The position numbers and the translations under genes are program-made. Shown here in pieces: positions 10,247-21,478 of a stretch of 64,000 bases of DNA. Under the pieces are notes generated by a model. The model saw only the letters and a list, made by a program, of their open reading frames with translations, had not been told where the DNA came from and made no database searches. Source of the DNA: Macrothele yani (Eukaryota > Arthropoda > Arachnida > Araneae > Macrothelidae); assembly GCA_039090855.1 (NCBI GenBank), contig CM077023.1, positions 82,869,127 to 82,933,126 on the forward strand. Reading direction: 5' to 3'. The stretch's first letter is position 1. Every line of letters starts with the position of its first letter.

Positions 10247-11388
10247 GACTCAATAAGATGCTGGAAGGTGTTCACAGGTATGTGGAGCCATGCTGACTGC
10301 AGTGCATCTGACAGCTGCTGGAGGGTACGTGGTGGAGGATCCATAGAGAGAACAACACGATCGAGGTTGTCCCACAGATGCTCAATTGTGTTTATGTCTG
10401 GGAATTAGAGGGTCAGGGAAGTACTTTGAAGTCTTCATCGTGCTCTTCTAACCACTCTCGGACATTTCTAGCTGTGTGACACGTTTCATTATAGTGCTGG
10501 AAGATCCCATTCGCACCAAGGAAGACAATCAGCATGTATGGGTGTCCGTGGTCTGCAAGAATGGATTCATAACGAATTCGGTCTTTAGTGCCTTCCACAG
10601 GCATGAGTGGACCCAGAGAATGCCACGAAAACTTTCCCAAGACCATAATGCTGCCTCCACCAGAGTGTGTTCTTCCAGCAATGGTTGAAGAGTGTTTGTT
10701 CTCCGATGTTTCTCGCCTTATACGCCAACGTCCATCCGTTCGATGAAGCAGAAAACATGACTCATCGGAGAAGGTTATCATTTGCCAATCAGCTTAGGTC
10801 CAATTCCCACACTGCCGTGCAAATGTAAGCCTTTTCTGCCGATGCGCCTTCGTTAGCATAGCTGCAGTGACCATCGGTCTGCATCGGAGCCTCATACGCG
10901 CGGCAGGATTCACTGAACTGTAGTTTTAGACACACTTTCTACACACTTAGCCCCCTGGTTCATTCGGCCAGTGAGTTGCTCCACTGAAACGTGTCGATCG
11001 GCCCTCACGCAGCTTCGAAGCCGACATTCACCTCTCACAGGAATGGCACGTGGTGCTCCGCAGTTTCCACGTCTGTTATTCGTAATGGTGCCATTTCTCC
11101 ATTCACGATACACTTTAACCACAGCAGCACGCGAACAGTTCACAGAATGCACTGTTTCAGAAATACTGCCACCCTTGGCCCGACAGCCGATAATCATTCC
11201 TTTCTGCAAATCTGATAAATCGCTCCTTTTATCCATGACAGCAACGAGTGATATGTTTTCAGAATGCCTACAGTACACCATATACAGTATACCCTCCAAC
11301 CCAGCTCACGACACGTGCCTTCATTCATTGGCTACTCGCTGTTGACGTCAAAAGTAGGAGGTGGTCACGATAATGTGACTCGACTGTG
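10247..11388 (-). mobile_element. Tc1-like element A, one end lost
   Basis: The right terminus (~11358-11388) carries GAGTCACATTAT...GTGACCACC in reverse orientation, the same inverted repeat as element B at 19370-20913. The other end is missing: homology with B breaks at ~10247 within the last ~60 coding bases. Confidence 0.85.
10413..11236 (-). pseudogene. Tc1-like transposase A, inactivated
   Basis: The N terminus MDKRSDLSDLQKGMIIG and helix-turn-helix region (CSRAAVVKVYREW) are readable, then GRMNQ and the catalytic region with FSDES. The second catalytic position is lost: QHYNETCH replaces the QHDNA of the family. There are several frameshifts, and the C terminus is missing. Closest relative in the window is element B. 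Confidence 0.85.
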
Positions 11389-11404
11389 TATATAAATATA
11401 TATG

Positions 11405-11545
11405 TAGAATTTCATCTATCCATCTCCCATGTGGTCTTCTTCTAGGTCTTTTTCTGTCCCTTGGTATCTAGTCTAAAATTTCGATTGATCATCTTTGGTC
11501 AGTTCTTTGGCAACATGTCCATTATATCTTTCCTATATTACGTAC
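11405..11545 (-). pseudogene. RTE LINE 3'-end fragment
   Basis: The reverse complement matches 37020-37140 of the RTE element, including GGGACAGAAAAAGACC and AGACCACATGGGAGATGG (C-terminal DRKRPRRRPHGRW region). It lies directly beyond the end of Tc1 element A. Short and diverged. Confidence 0.75.
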
Positions 11546-11851
11546 AACCAATTTCTTGTCCAGCGTCTGTTTCATTACTAAAGTGGCAGCCAAATTAACA
11601 TCATATTTAGTTTCCATAGGGATGAAATAAAAAGGTAAGTTCGTATCTTAACGTGACAAATTTGGCAACTCTTTATGCCATGCCCTTACAGTGGAGACTT
11701 GTGGACAGAAAGATTTTGATTCCTTCCTAAAATTGTACTATTTTAGATAACAGTAGGAAACAAATCCCTCTGAAGAAATATTCTTCATAAATACATAGAA
11801 GGCAATGCCAATGTCATTATCGGCATAAATTTACCTTATTTTTACTGTTTT
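11546..11851. other. No feature recognised
   Basis: AT-rich sequence without a recognisable element. Confidence 0.3.
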
Positions 11852-12000
11852 CCATGTATCCACCTCTTCAGAAAACTTGAAAATTACATCACCCCAGAGC
11901 AGGAATCGAACCCGTATCTCCCAATTCCCGACGAAAACACAACGAAAACTTGACCCGTTAAATATGTTTTATCACATTTTCCTTTACATCGCTTTAGAGT
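11852..12000 (-). repeat. tRNA-derived SINE epsilon, minus copy
   Basis: The reverse complement has a box-B-like GGGTTCGATTCCTGCTC followed by GATGTAATTTTCAAG and GAAGAGGTGGATAC. The copy at 12030-12155 has the same order on the + strand, so the two SINEs lie head to head. Confidence 0.65.
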
Positions 12001-12029
12001 GATGTAATTCTCAAGTTTGATTGGAACTT

Positions 12030-12155
12030 CGCTGTTCTGTGTGGTGTAATGGTAATATGCTCGAACCAATATCGAAGGGGGGGGGTGTTCGATTCCTGCT
12101 CTAGGGCGATGCAATTTTCAAGTTTGCTGAAGAGGTGGATACATATGGGCAAACA
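12030..12155 (+). repeat. tRNA-derived SINE epsilon, plus copy
   Basis: A tRNA-like head (GTGGTGTAATGGTAATATGC), a box-B-like TGTTCGATTCCTGCTC and the shared tail CAATTTTCAAG...GAAGAGGTGGATAC. A G run lies within the head. It forms an inverted pair with 11852-12000. Confidence 0.65.
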
Positions 12156-15100
12156 GAAAAAATACAGCATCTTTGATATTGTCTGTGCTGAAACAAAGTC
12201 GGGCTCTTAAAAATCTCTGTCGTTGTAGAACTTTCAAACTTAGTAATTCTGCGCGATTTATAATTCCGTTTTCAGCCAACCTCAAATTCTAATTTTTTTT
12301 CCCATGAATTGATTAAAGCAACAGAAAAAAAAATATGATGAAATGTATATTGAACCACCTAATTATCTAAGGAGTAACACTGTGTTTAAGGCACTTTCTT
12401 TCTGTTTTAATATTTTTATTCCATAAAAATTTAACTTTAAGAAGATTCTTTTCATTCAACCATCAAAATACGGATGAAAAATTTGTTATAAGTTTCTCGG
12501 TATTAGCATAAGAATCGCGGTCGCCTACGGTGCTAAAATTTCTGTCAAAAACAGGAACTCATACATATGTCTCTCTATGCATAAAACGGTAGCTATATTT
12601 GGTGCATTCTCGTATGGCAAAGTGTCCTCATAATCAGTACAACATTGCAAGTAAATTTTCCTGAAGAAATGGATGTAATTAAATTGCAGGAACGCAGAAA
12701 TCTTTTGAGATCAAATTCTTCAGTGCTGGTATGTTTTATTTTCATGATAGAAGAAGTAAAACTTAAAAATAATGCTTCCCATCCACACTTTTGCATTCAT
12801 TGAATAAATTTAGTAAGGACTTCTTGGTATTTCCCCATTTCATTCAAAGCCAAGAAGAGAATACAAAGTTCGTTGTTTTGAATATTTCTGTTCTCTTTTC
12901 CTGAAATATGATAAAAATAAGTGATGGTATATTTAAGGATTTAATACAGATGCTGTTTGTTTTAATATTCCTTAAACACAGTTGTTATTTGAAATTACAC
13001 AAGTCGTGAAAGTTCCTTTGGAATATTTTTGGATTCAGTATTGTCAAAATTAAAACGCTGTCTCTATTTTTAAAATCCCTTCTTTCAGCGTTTTGTAAGA
13101 GACGAGAAGGTAGACACCTTGTTACAAAATTTCTTGAGTTTTAGTTTGAAACTGGAGCTTATGTGGATGATAAAGCAAAAGACTGGAAGATGCGGAGCGG
13201 TATGTTAATGCTGATCCACCATCCACGCGCCGACTCACATTGGAAGACTCGCACACAGGATTAATTGCCTCATCTTCCTCATGCATCACAGTGATTTTTC
13301 GTAACGTCAAGGAAAGAGACAAATCCCGTCTACGAAGACATATTACCGAGAGTTTATTTTGGTAGCCGGAAACGCCTGAAGTTTTAGGGAGTCTGCAGCA
13401 TAGACGGAAGGCGCAGATGCTATAGCACTGGAGGTGATTTATGTTTAGGAATCAAGACCGTGTTTCTCTGGACTTAATCTTCGATAGTACAAGACCTTAA
13501 GATCGAGAGCGTCGTCGCGTATTTGTTACCATCCTACACTGTCCCTAGGGCAAGATGGAGTCATTAACATAACAAATGTCCACTGCTCTTTCCTCCTCAT
13601 TTATCATTATTTCTCAATGACATGTACTATCGTAAAAAGAAGGGGAAAAAAATGCAGGCAGCTCTCCTCGCTTCTTTTTAGTTCGGTATCATCCTGCCGG
13701 CCGTTGGATAGCGTATTACCCATCGAGGGAGGGATGGCAGGATTCATTTGCAACGGTGATCTCTTCCGTTTGAGAAATGGCGTTGGATGGAAGTAGTCAG
13801 AATAGGAACACAGAAAGATAGAACTGGGATCAGGAGAGACGCACGGTGAATAAGGAGGGAAAGCGCTAGGATTATCATAAAGGAAAGAGCAAGGGGGAGG
13901 TAACGGAAAGAAAACTTTAGATGCTCCATTAAATATCCGAGGAAAACCATTTACTGGTCAGAGGACAAAGCATTTGGTATATTTGTTCGTCTCATCGTTC
14001 TCAAGGCGTGAGAACTAAGGGGAGAATGGCCGGTGTCACGTGTATTTGAACAGCAGTTATTTCACTTCATATTATGTGGCAAAAATTATCTGCCTCAAGG
14101 GATAATACTGTAAACGCAATCATTCAACACACGCTTAGGAGGATGCACCGCAAACGCATTATTTAAGCTGAAAAAAAAGGACTTATCAAAGTGATAAGGT
14201 GATCAGATGAATATTGTACTGTTAAAGAAAAACGTCGGGAGATTTATAAAATACAGAAACTTTTTGAATGATGCTTATATGGAAAAACGTTGATAATAAA
14301 AATAAAAGCCGAATGATCTGTCGAAATTATCCCGATTTAACACCAATTATTTACCGTACTCAGTGAAGTACTGGCGATCCATGAACGGCCCTGAAAGCTA
14401 TTTTGTGCTGCCCATTTTTGGGGGAAATTATTAAGGTACTTCATCTCTAAAAAAACGATATGTCAGCATCATCGTTTACGGTTTAAAACACTTTTTTCAA
14501 CATAAAGCTACGAATCATTGCAGTTGTTTGTATTGAGGCAATAATTAACAACATTTAACCCATTTTCCTGGACCGTTTCAAAACTTACCTATCATTGATA
14601 AAATAATTACGAAAAATTCTTTTGAAAAAACTGAAAATGTCCAGAATTTCAGTGTAAATTTATAAAGTGAGAAACATTAACGAATGCAAAAATTAATTTT
14701 TATTTAAATTACTTTCAAATAGAAAACGTATTTTTTCTGTAGCTGAAACAGACTTTCCAGAACTGCAGTTCAAGAATTTGTGTAACCGTAAGGCCCAAAA
14801 AAAGTTGTAAATCAGATGCACATTTCGTTACAAAAAAAAAAAAAAAAACCAAAAAAAAAACACATAAAATGCAGCAAGCAGCTACCCCACAATTTTACTC
14901 TTGATGAATCTCAATGCATCAACATATAACAATGAATTATTTCGAATTTATATGCCAGACTACTGACAGCATATTTGATTAGACTGTATTTATTATTCAA
15001 CTGCAAGTGCTATTGGCCAAAGCGGAACGAGGTAGACCGTATCAGCCCACCAAAGGGACGGGGTTTAAATTTGAAAGTCGAGAAAGGGGTGTGTCAAAAA

Positions 15101-15491
15101 TGCTGTTTTTCAGTATAACATTTGTATTTCATTTCTTTCTTCATTTGTTTTCCTTCTTTGTTTTTATTTTTGAAGGCGTCAGTGGTAGATACACTCTGCC
15201 ATTTTATTTTTCATTGTAACTGGTCTTTACTACAAGAATATTGAAGTACAAGTACATGTGTATATAAATTTTTTTCTCCTGTGGTAGCATAAGGTCTACC
15301 TGCCCAAAATATGGCGGTCTAGCAGGAAGAATTCTCCCGGTATTCCGGCGGCCCAGTCCGCCCCTGACCACATTTCGAAGAAATCAGTGCTAAACATCTT
15401 CGGATGTAGTTTTCGTATTTAAAATGATTGAATTTTTAAACTAACCATAATGCAAAGAACCTTTTACATTCATTCTTTTAATTCACATAGT
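12156..15491. other. No gene recognised (3.3 kb)
   Basis: I find no protein match, RNA-like fold or shared repeat. There are A-rich tracts at about 14830-14865. The open frames present are short and lack any recognisable motif. Confidence 0.4.
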
Positions 15492-15625
15492 TGTGAAAAC
15501 ACAAGTTTGTCTGTGACGGAACCTCACTCAGGAGTATGTTGCTCTCCCAACAAAGCTACACGGACGGAATGTATCCCTCCACATTTGTCGTCTTGACACG
15601 TGCTTTACCTTTATAGCACGTCACA
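15492..15625 (-). mobile_element. Solo LTR with degenerate tRNA-like segment
   Basis: On the - strand it starts TGTGACGTGC and ends GTGTTTTCACA, the same ends as the LTR at 41180-41329. It has a TATA-like CTATAAAGG and the tRNA-like string GTCCGTGTAGCTTTGTTGGG. The box B region is damaged, and no primer-binding site follows, so this looks like a solo LTR. Possible flanking repeats (actg/acta) match only 3 of 4. Confidence 0.65.
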
Positions 15626-16307
15626 CAGTCGGCGATGATACGAACGGCCCAGCTTTAATCAGATTCACATAAACTGCTTCTAAATGTTAAACTTTCGTAT
15701 TCTTGAAGTGCTTGTACTAAATTTTAGGGTGTCATTGAGTGTTCTATGTGGGGAGCCTCTGGTTTTACGTACTACATGCTACTCTGTATTAGAATTCCGG
15801 AGTAAGATATGTACGTTCTGCTTGTTCTTACCACCCTGGTTCTCTCCTTTTCCTGGAATCTGGCGATCTAATTTAGGGACGGGCGACTTCTTAGATGCTC
15901 CAGGAATGTCTAAACCACGAATAAAAAAAAAAAAAAAAAAAAAGGTACTTTATCATGCTGTTAAACTTTTTTCTGAGAATTCTTCTCTGCTGTTAAACTT
16001 GCAAAATCTTCGATATACTGTTACTAAATTTTAGAGCCTTTCTCCAATTTTGTTGTGCTAAAAAGGAGCTATTTAAAAAATCGTTGTATTTTAAATGTTT
16101 TTTAAGCAAATTTAGGCTCTGGAGCAACTCGTATTTTCATTTTCTTTCATATATTTACTTTTTTTTTTTTTTTGTGGGCAGAATAGTTTCAAATGAAATT
16201 TAAGGAATTAAAACGCATTGTGAGTCAAATTCTTATATTTTTGACGATTTCTTTTGCTTTCTTTTCTTAGATATCTACAGGACACAATAAATATTATATA
16301 TATATAT
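15626..16307. other. No gene; A and T tracts
   Basis: Holds an A run near 15922-15942 and a T run near 16160-16174. A short string around 15965-15990 (CTGAGAATTCTTCTCTGCTG) recurs at 16770-16790, next to the fold-back element. Confidence 0.4.
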
Positions 16308-16764
16308 ACCCACAACGAGAAGAAGCATATCAGCGGGAGGCAAAAAGCAGGAGAAAAAAAAACACACTTTGCGGACAAGCAGGGAAAATCATGCAAGAAT
16401 GCAGAAAGTATTGAAAATGCTGAGCTTTGGCGTTCTCAAGGACCAGCAAAGCACAGCATAAACTAATTTCTACAAAGAACTAGTTGAATATGGGTTTCTG
16501 TTATGTCATGTATGTATTATAAGTCGTTGTGGGTTCGGCCATGTATGTATTGCTAAATTTATTCTTAATTTTTACCTTTTCATGGCTGAGAAGGTGTTTC
16601 TTGACCCGTCATACATACATGACATAGCAGAAACCCATATTCAACTAGGTCTTCGTAGAAATGAGTTGATAAAGCCAAAGCTCATCATTTTCAATACTTT
16701 CTGCATTCTTGCATGTTTTTCCTTGCTTTTGGTTCCCGTTGATATGCTTCTTCTCGTTGTGGGT
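16308..16764. repeat. Imperfect fold-back repeat
   Basis: The left arm (about 16308-16518) and right arm (about 16611-16764) are inverse copies, sharing CACAACGAGAAGAAGCATAT, CATGCAAGAATGCAGAAAG and GAATATGGGTTTCTG. The left arm holds ~50 extra bases. A ~90-bp spacer separates the arms. There is no coding capacity, and no clear target duplication. This could be a fold-back MITE or an inverted duplication. Confidence 0.8.
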
Positions 16765-16876
16765 GTTTTTTCTGAGAATTCTTCTCTGCTGTTTTTGCGC
16801 GTTTGGGTCTTCGGAAAATAATTTTTTAAAAGATTTTTGTTCGTTCCTGAAGTTTGTTTACACTTTTATATATATA

Positions 16877-18290
16877 CACTGGCGGAAAGTGAAAAAAGAA
16901 CACCAAGAAGGAGACGTCTGATACCAACGAAATTTATACAGCATAATAACGGAATACAGAGGATAACGTGATCAAAACATTACGGCAAAATACAGCTGTA
17001 TTTGCTGGTAAACTGAAAAATAACATTTCCATGTGACATGGTTAGTACGAGGTTGAACCGCCATGAACTGCGTCACACTGTGCAATTCTGGCATGGAGTC
17101 TGTCGTACAGAAGTTGGATGTAAGTTTGGGGTATTGAATTCCAAGCATCCTCAACCTGGACGCGTAAATCGGGGATGGTCGTGGCTGGCCGTGGAGACCG
17201 GATAAGTCGTTGTCCCATAAAATCCCACACGTGCTCAATGGGGGACAAATCCGGTGAACGTGAAGGCCATGGAAGTTGTCTCCCACCCTGAAGTGCATGT
17301 TGCGTTGCACGTGCCATGTGTGGGCGTGCGTTATCTTGCTGGAAAACACCACGATGGACCGACCTTACAAATGGCACAACATCAGGCTGAATGATGTTGT
17401 TGATGTAGGAGGTGCTGTTTAACGTACCTGGTACAAACACTAGTTGTGTAAGGGAATAATAGATAATCGCTCCCCACACCAGGAGACCAGGTGTAGGCCC
17501 TGTGTGTCGCTGGCGGATGCAAGAGGGGTGGAGACGCTCCCCTGTGCGTCTGCGAACACGCATACGGCCATCGGAGGCTCCCAAGCAGAATCTGCTTTCA
17601 TCGCTGAACACGACAGATCGCCATTGCGTTCTGCAGGGCAGACGTTGGCGACACCACTGCAGCCGTTCCTGACGGTGGGCTGGAGCCAGAGGTACACATG
17701 CCAGAGGCACACGTGCACGTAGTCCTGCATCCAGTAGACGGTTGCGGATTGTTCGCACAGTCCCCTCAGGTGCAACGGCAGCTCGGATTTGCGTCGCAGT
17801 GGATGTTCTGCTTGACAACACCGTTCTTCTTATGCGTCGATTGGTCCGCTCATCAGTCCGTCTGTGACTCCCGGTTCCACGTCTTCTCGTGTGGGAATGT
17901 TCCTCGGACCATCTACGCCACCATCGTACCACCACCGATACTTCCCGTCCAATTCGCTCCGCAATACGACGATACGACCACCCGGCCTCGAGGAGTCCGA
18001 CTAGACGACCTCGCTCAAAGTCCGATAACTGCTGAAATCGTACACGTCTTCCATGTCCAGGCATTGCAGTTTCTTCAGGGTCTTCGCACGTGTCCGTACG
18101 CCGACGACTGATTACATTCACTTCGCCGTACTCCTTAAATACCACCGACGTAGGTGTGATGTTATTCCGGTTGGTCCCGAAATTAACATCACACCTATAC
18201 GTAAACTCGACCCTATTAACAAATGTAAATTTCATGATCGTCCGCAAAATTCCTTCTTGGTGTTTGTTCTTTTTTCACTTTCCGCCAGTG
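16877..18290 (-). mobile_element. Tc1-like element C, complete
   Basis: Terminal inverted repeats of ~35 bp start CACTGGCGGAAAGTGAAAAA on both sides, flanked by TA. They differ by a 4-base indel. Length 1414 bp. Contains an uninterrupted transposase gene at 17042-18064. Confidence 0.95.
17042..18064 (-). CDS. Tc1-like transposase, intact ORF
   Basis: A 340-codon DNA transposase predicted to cut and paste its own element at TA sites. The start is set at the methionine of MPGHGRRVRFQQLSDFERGR, which begins the conserved N-terminal domain. The frame is open 61 codons further upstream, but that part runs through the terminal repeat. Order: an HTH domain (about residues 10-60, YRRIAERIGREVSVVVRWW), a second DNA-binding helix set (SHRRTDERTNRRIRRT), then the DDE domain with FSDESRF, FQQDNARPH and SPDLSPIEHVWD. 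Only 32 residues separate the second Asp and the Glu, against 34 in canonical Tc1. Ends with GGSTSY. No stop or frameshift, unlike the other copies here. The element could be active, which sequence alone cannot prove. Confidence 0.9.
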   Translation of the reverse strand: MPGHGRRVRFQQLSDFERGRLVGLLEAGWSYRRIAERIGREVSVVVRWWRRWSEEHSHTRRRGTGSHRRTDERTNRRIRRTVLSSRTSTATQIRAAVAPEGTVRTIRNRLLDAGLRARVPLACVPLAPAHRQERLQWCRQRLPCRTQWRSVVFSDESRFCLGASDGRMRVRRRTGERLHPSCIRQRHTGPTPGLLVWGAIIYYSLTQLVFVPGTLNSTSYINNIIQPDVVPFVRSVHRGVFQQDNARPHMARATQHALQGGRQLPWPSRSPDLSPIEHVWDFMGQRLIRSPRPATTIPDLRVQVEDAWNSIPQTYIQLLYDRLHARIAQCDAVHGGSTSY

Positions 18291-18679
18291 TATATATGTT
18301 TATTGAAATAAAGTAGCATTAGTCAGAGTATGTGCATATAAAGTATAGTATGCTCTACAAATTGATAATTTTTCAAGCTGAATGAAAAATCCAGCAGTTA
18401 TTATATTGTATTACACTGTGGACAGTTTAAATAATCACTACATGTAATAATTCTAAACTAAAACTTTTTTCGCCAAAACCGATATTCAATGACAATTTTC
18501 CCATTAACTTCATACGAGTGGAATCACTGTTTCACAAAGTTCATGAATAATATCACGTAAACGAAATAAAAAAAGTAAAAAACGTCAATATGAAACGAAA
18601 ATGGAACGCAAAGACGAAATAAACCAAAAAAAGATTTGTTTAGTTATAAGTTACATAAACTGTTTTAGTTACTTATTAT

Positions 18680-19130
18680 TTTTCAGTTGTCAGAAATGTT
18701 GCAGAATTTCGACATGAAAAATTTCTTTTGCATCGGATAGCTGTAATTAAGAAAAAATTTCTTCCGTACATTTCCGAACCTTTCTCGATGTGAAATGTTC
18801 TTACTAGAAGGCGTAAATTTATATTTTTAGTTCAGAAATATCCGCGATCCTAAATGGTCGGACTGGAAAATTCGTTTAACACCGGCTGGTTTTAACTATG
18901 ATTAATATAATACAAATACCAATGGATTTTTCATATGCACTATTTTCCTCTAAGTGGCACCGTGCTATATTTGCGTGATTATATTTGCTCTAAAAATCCA
19001 GGGTGAAAAAAATTCATTCATTTAACTGCTGACCATAATTTTCTAGTGCCTTTCTCGCGGTTCCTGAAGCAAAATTTTCCCACAAGTCGGATTTGAAAAA
19101 TTCTTTTAAAACTGCCTAGTTCTGACAGCA
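18680..19130 (+). repeat. Diverged relic of array family 1
   Basis: Scattered matches to family 1 monomers: TCGGATTTGAAAAATTCTTT (~19080-19110), TCGGACTGGAAAATTCG (~18857) and an AGAAGGCGTAAATTT core (~18810). The ~150-bp spacing is roughly kept. Too diverged to delimit. Confidence 0.4.
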
Positions 19131-19398
19131 ATAAATATCATCCATATGCATACGCTACGTTCAGCCGTTGGTCCCGATGCAGATATTTTTTGTTATAAAC
19201 AAGTAGAAGAGCTTCGGCCCAAGCCATTTAGCCTGCTGAAGCAGTATGTAGTTCCAAGTCTGGGGTCAACATATAAGAACCTTTTTAAACTTTTTTAATA
19301 ACCAAATCCTTCATGCGATTTCAAAAACAAGTCTCTTCTTCATTCCTGATAAGTCTAATCCTGATTATACACAGTCAAGTCATATTATTGCGACCACC

Positions 19399-19716
19399 GG
19401 GCCGCGGATGGCCTAGTTCGCAACGTTCGTAAGTGCCGCGGAAAGGACCTCAGGTTCGATCCCAGGCAGGTACGAACGCTCGATCCGCTAAATATCCGCC
19501 GTGCGTCGGATGGGCACGTTAAGCCGTCGGACCCCGGGTACTGGCCCCCAGGTAATAAATAAGGGCATCTTCCTCCCCCTTTCTACTTCTCTTCCGTGTC
19601 ACTTTCCTAACGGGCACTCTAGCCCAAATCTCCTAGTTTCCTATTTCTAAGGGTTGTTTAAGACCTGGGGTCAGACACTCCCTTCCTAAAATCCTCTACA
19701 TATGATCATTTGATCA
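19399..19716 (+). repeat. tRNA-derived SINE beta, copy 1
   Basis: The head has GGATGGCCTAG (box A region) and CAGGTTCGATCCCAGG (box B region), followed by CCGCCGTGCGTCGG and ATGGGCACGTTAAG. The 13-bp repeat tattgcgaccacc flanks it (19386-19398 and 19717-19729), proving insertion into element B. It shares head and body with 43204-43620. Confidence 0.9.
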
Positions 19717-19841
19717 TATTGCGACCACCTCCTACTTTTGACGTCAATAGCGCGTAGCCAATGAAAGAAGGGACGTCTCGTGAGCTGGCTTGGAGGGTAT
19801 ATAAGGTGTACTGAAGGCAATCTGAAAACAAATCACTCGTT

Positions 19842-20882
19842 GATAAATGGAACGATTTATTGGATTTGCAAAAAGGGGTGATTATCAGCTTTCGGACCAA
19901 GGATGACAGTATTTCTGAACCAGCGCAGTTTGTGAACTGTTCGCGTGCTGCTGTGGTTAAAGTGTATCATGATTGGAGAAATGGCACGATTGCGAATAAG
20001 CGACGTGAAAACTGCGGAGCACCACGTACCATTGATGTGAGAGGTGAAAGTCGGCTTCGAAGGTGCGCGAGGGCCGATCGACACGCTACAGTGGAGCAAC
20101 TCACTGGCCGAATGAACCAGGAGGCTACCGGAAGTTTGTCTAAAACGACAGTTCAGCGAATCCTGCCACGTATGGGGCTCCGATGTAGACGGATGGTCAC
20201 TGCACCTTTGCTAACGAAGGTGCGTCGGCAAAAAAGGTTTATATTTGCACGGCAGTACCGATATTGGATCTCCGCTGATTGGAAAAGGATCGCCTTCTGC
20301 GATGAGTCACGTTTTCCGTTTCATTGAGCAGATAGACGTTGGCATATGAGGCGCGTAACATAGGAGAACAAACTCTCTTTGACCAATGCTGGAAGAACAC
20401 AAGCTGGTGGAAGAACACAAGCTTGTAGTCTAGAGAATGTTTTCGTGGTATTTCCTGGGTCCACTCATACCTGTGGAAGGCACTATGGACCGAATTCGTT
20501 ATGAATCCTTCCTGGCAGGCCATGTACACCCATACATGCTGATTTTCTTCCATGGGGCGGATAGGATCTTTCAGCACGACAATGCGACGTGTCGCACAGC
20601 TAGAAATGTCCGAGAGTGGTTGGAAGAGCACGATGAAAACTGCAAAGTACTTCCCTGGCCCACTAATTCCTCAGACTTAAACACAATTGAGCATCTGTGG
20701 GACCACCTCGATCGTATTGTACGCTCTATGGATCCCCTCCACACACCCTCCAGCAGGTGTCAGATGCACTGCAGTCAGCATGGCTCCACATAAATGTGAA
20801 CACCTTCCAGCACCTTATTGAGTCACTCCCAGCCTGTCTAACTGCTGTCCGTGCTGCACACGGCAGTTACTCTGGGTATTAA
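19842..20882 (+). pseudogene. Tc1-like transposase B, inactivated
   Basis: The start codon is lost: the frame corresponding to DLQKG begins without ATG. HTH (NCSRAAVVKVYHDW), GRMNQ, FCDESRF and FQHDNATC are present, so the first two catalytic Asp remain. A stop after FPFH near 20327 and frameshifts around 20400 and 20740 break the frame. The third residue lies in a diverged TIEHLWD. Sister copy of element A. Confidence 0.9.
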
Positions 20883-20913
20883 CTGGTGGTCACAATAATG
20901 TGACTCGACCGTG

Positions 20914-21478
20914 TATATGCAATATCATATTTAAACAATTTTTGAGGCAAGTGTGTATAAATGCATGAAACGTGCCAATTGTAAAAGTGCTTCTTTGAAA
21001 CCGAAAATTTTTATACTTTATTTAATCTTTTAACGTACGCTTACTTAACCCGTTTACTTAAAAAAAAAAAAAAGAAAAAAAAGACAGGCACCATTACGGG
21101 AACGCGGTGAAGCGATCTGCTGATATTCTTCGACCTGACGAACTGGCATCGCTAGTTCCTATAGTAACCCCCATTCGCAGAAGAGTACATGTTCCGACAC
21201 TTCCGTACTTCTTTCCCGAGGAGAAAAGCGATGATAGCATGCTACTGTTATCGCTTCACCTGCAGGCGTTTCATGTGTTGGCATGATCTTAAACGGATTT
21301 TTAGGATTTTTGGCTTCCAGAAACATAAGAATTCTATTACCAAATCCACTGCAATTTTCAGAAATCAATCTTGTGAATAAAAATTAATTTTAGGAGTTCT
21401 GAGAAACTGTTAGAATATTTTTTTTTTCTGAGTTATAGATGAAGTAGCATTTCATTCACTTCACGAGCCAACACTATA
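20914..21478. other. No gene; A-rich tract at 21061-21085
   Basis: Nothing recognisable between Tc1 elements B and D. Confidence 0.4.

Larger units (their letters stand above)
19370..20913 (+). mobile_element. Tc1-like element B with SINE in its left terminal repeat
   Basis: The left end CACAGTCAAGTCATATTATT and the right end (inverse: CACGGTCGAGTCACATTATT) form a ~28-bp inverted repeat, flanked by TA. A SINE (19399-19716) sits right after base 29 of the element. Without it and the duplicated target, the element is about 1.2 kb. Confidence 0.9.

Noticed and set aside
15007..15219. Small secreted or membrane protein ORF
   Set aside because: The hydrophobic part is simply T-rich DNA translated as F/L/S. 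No conserved motif or promoter.
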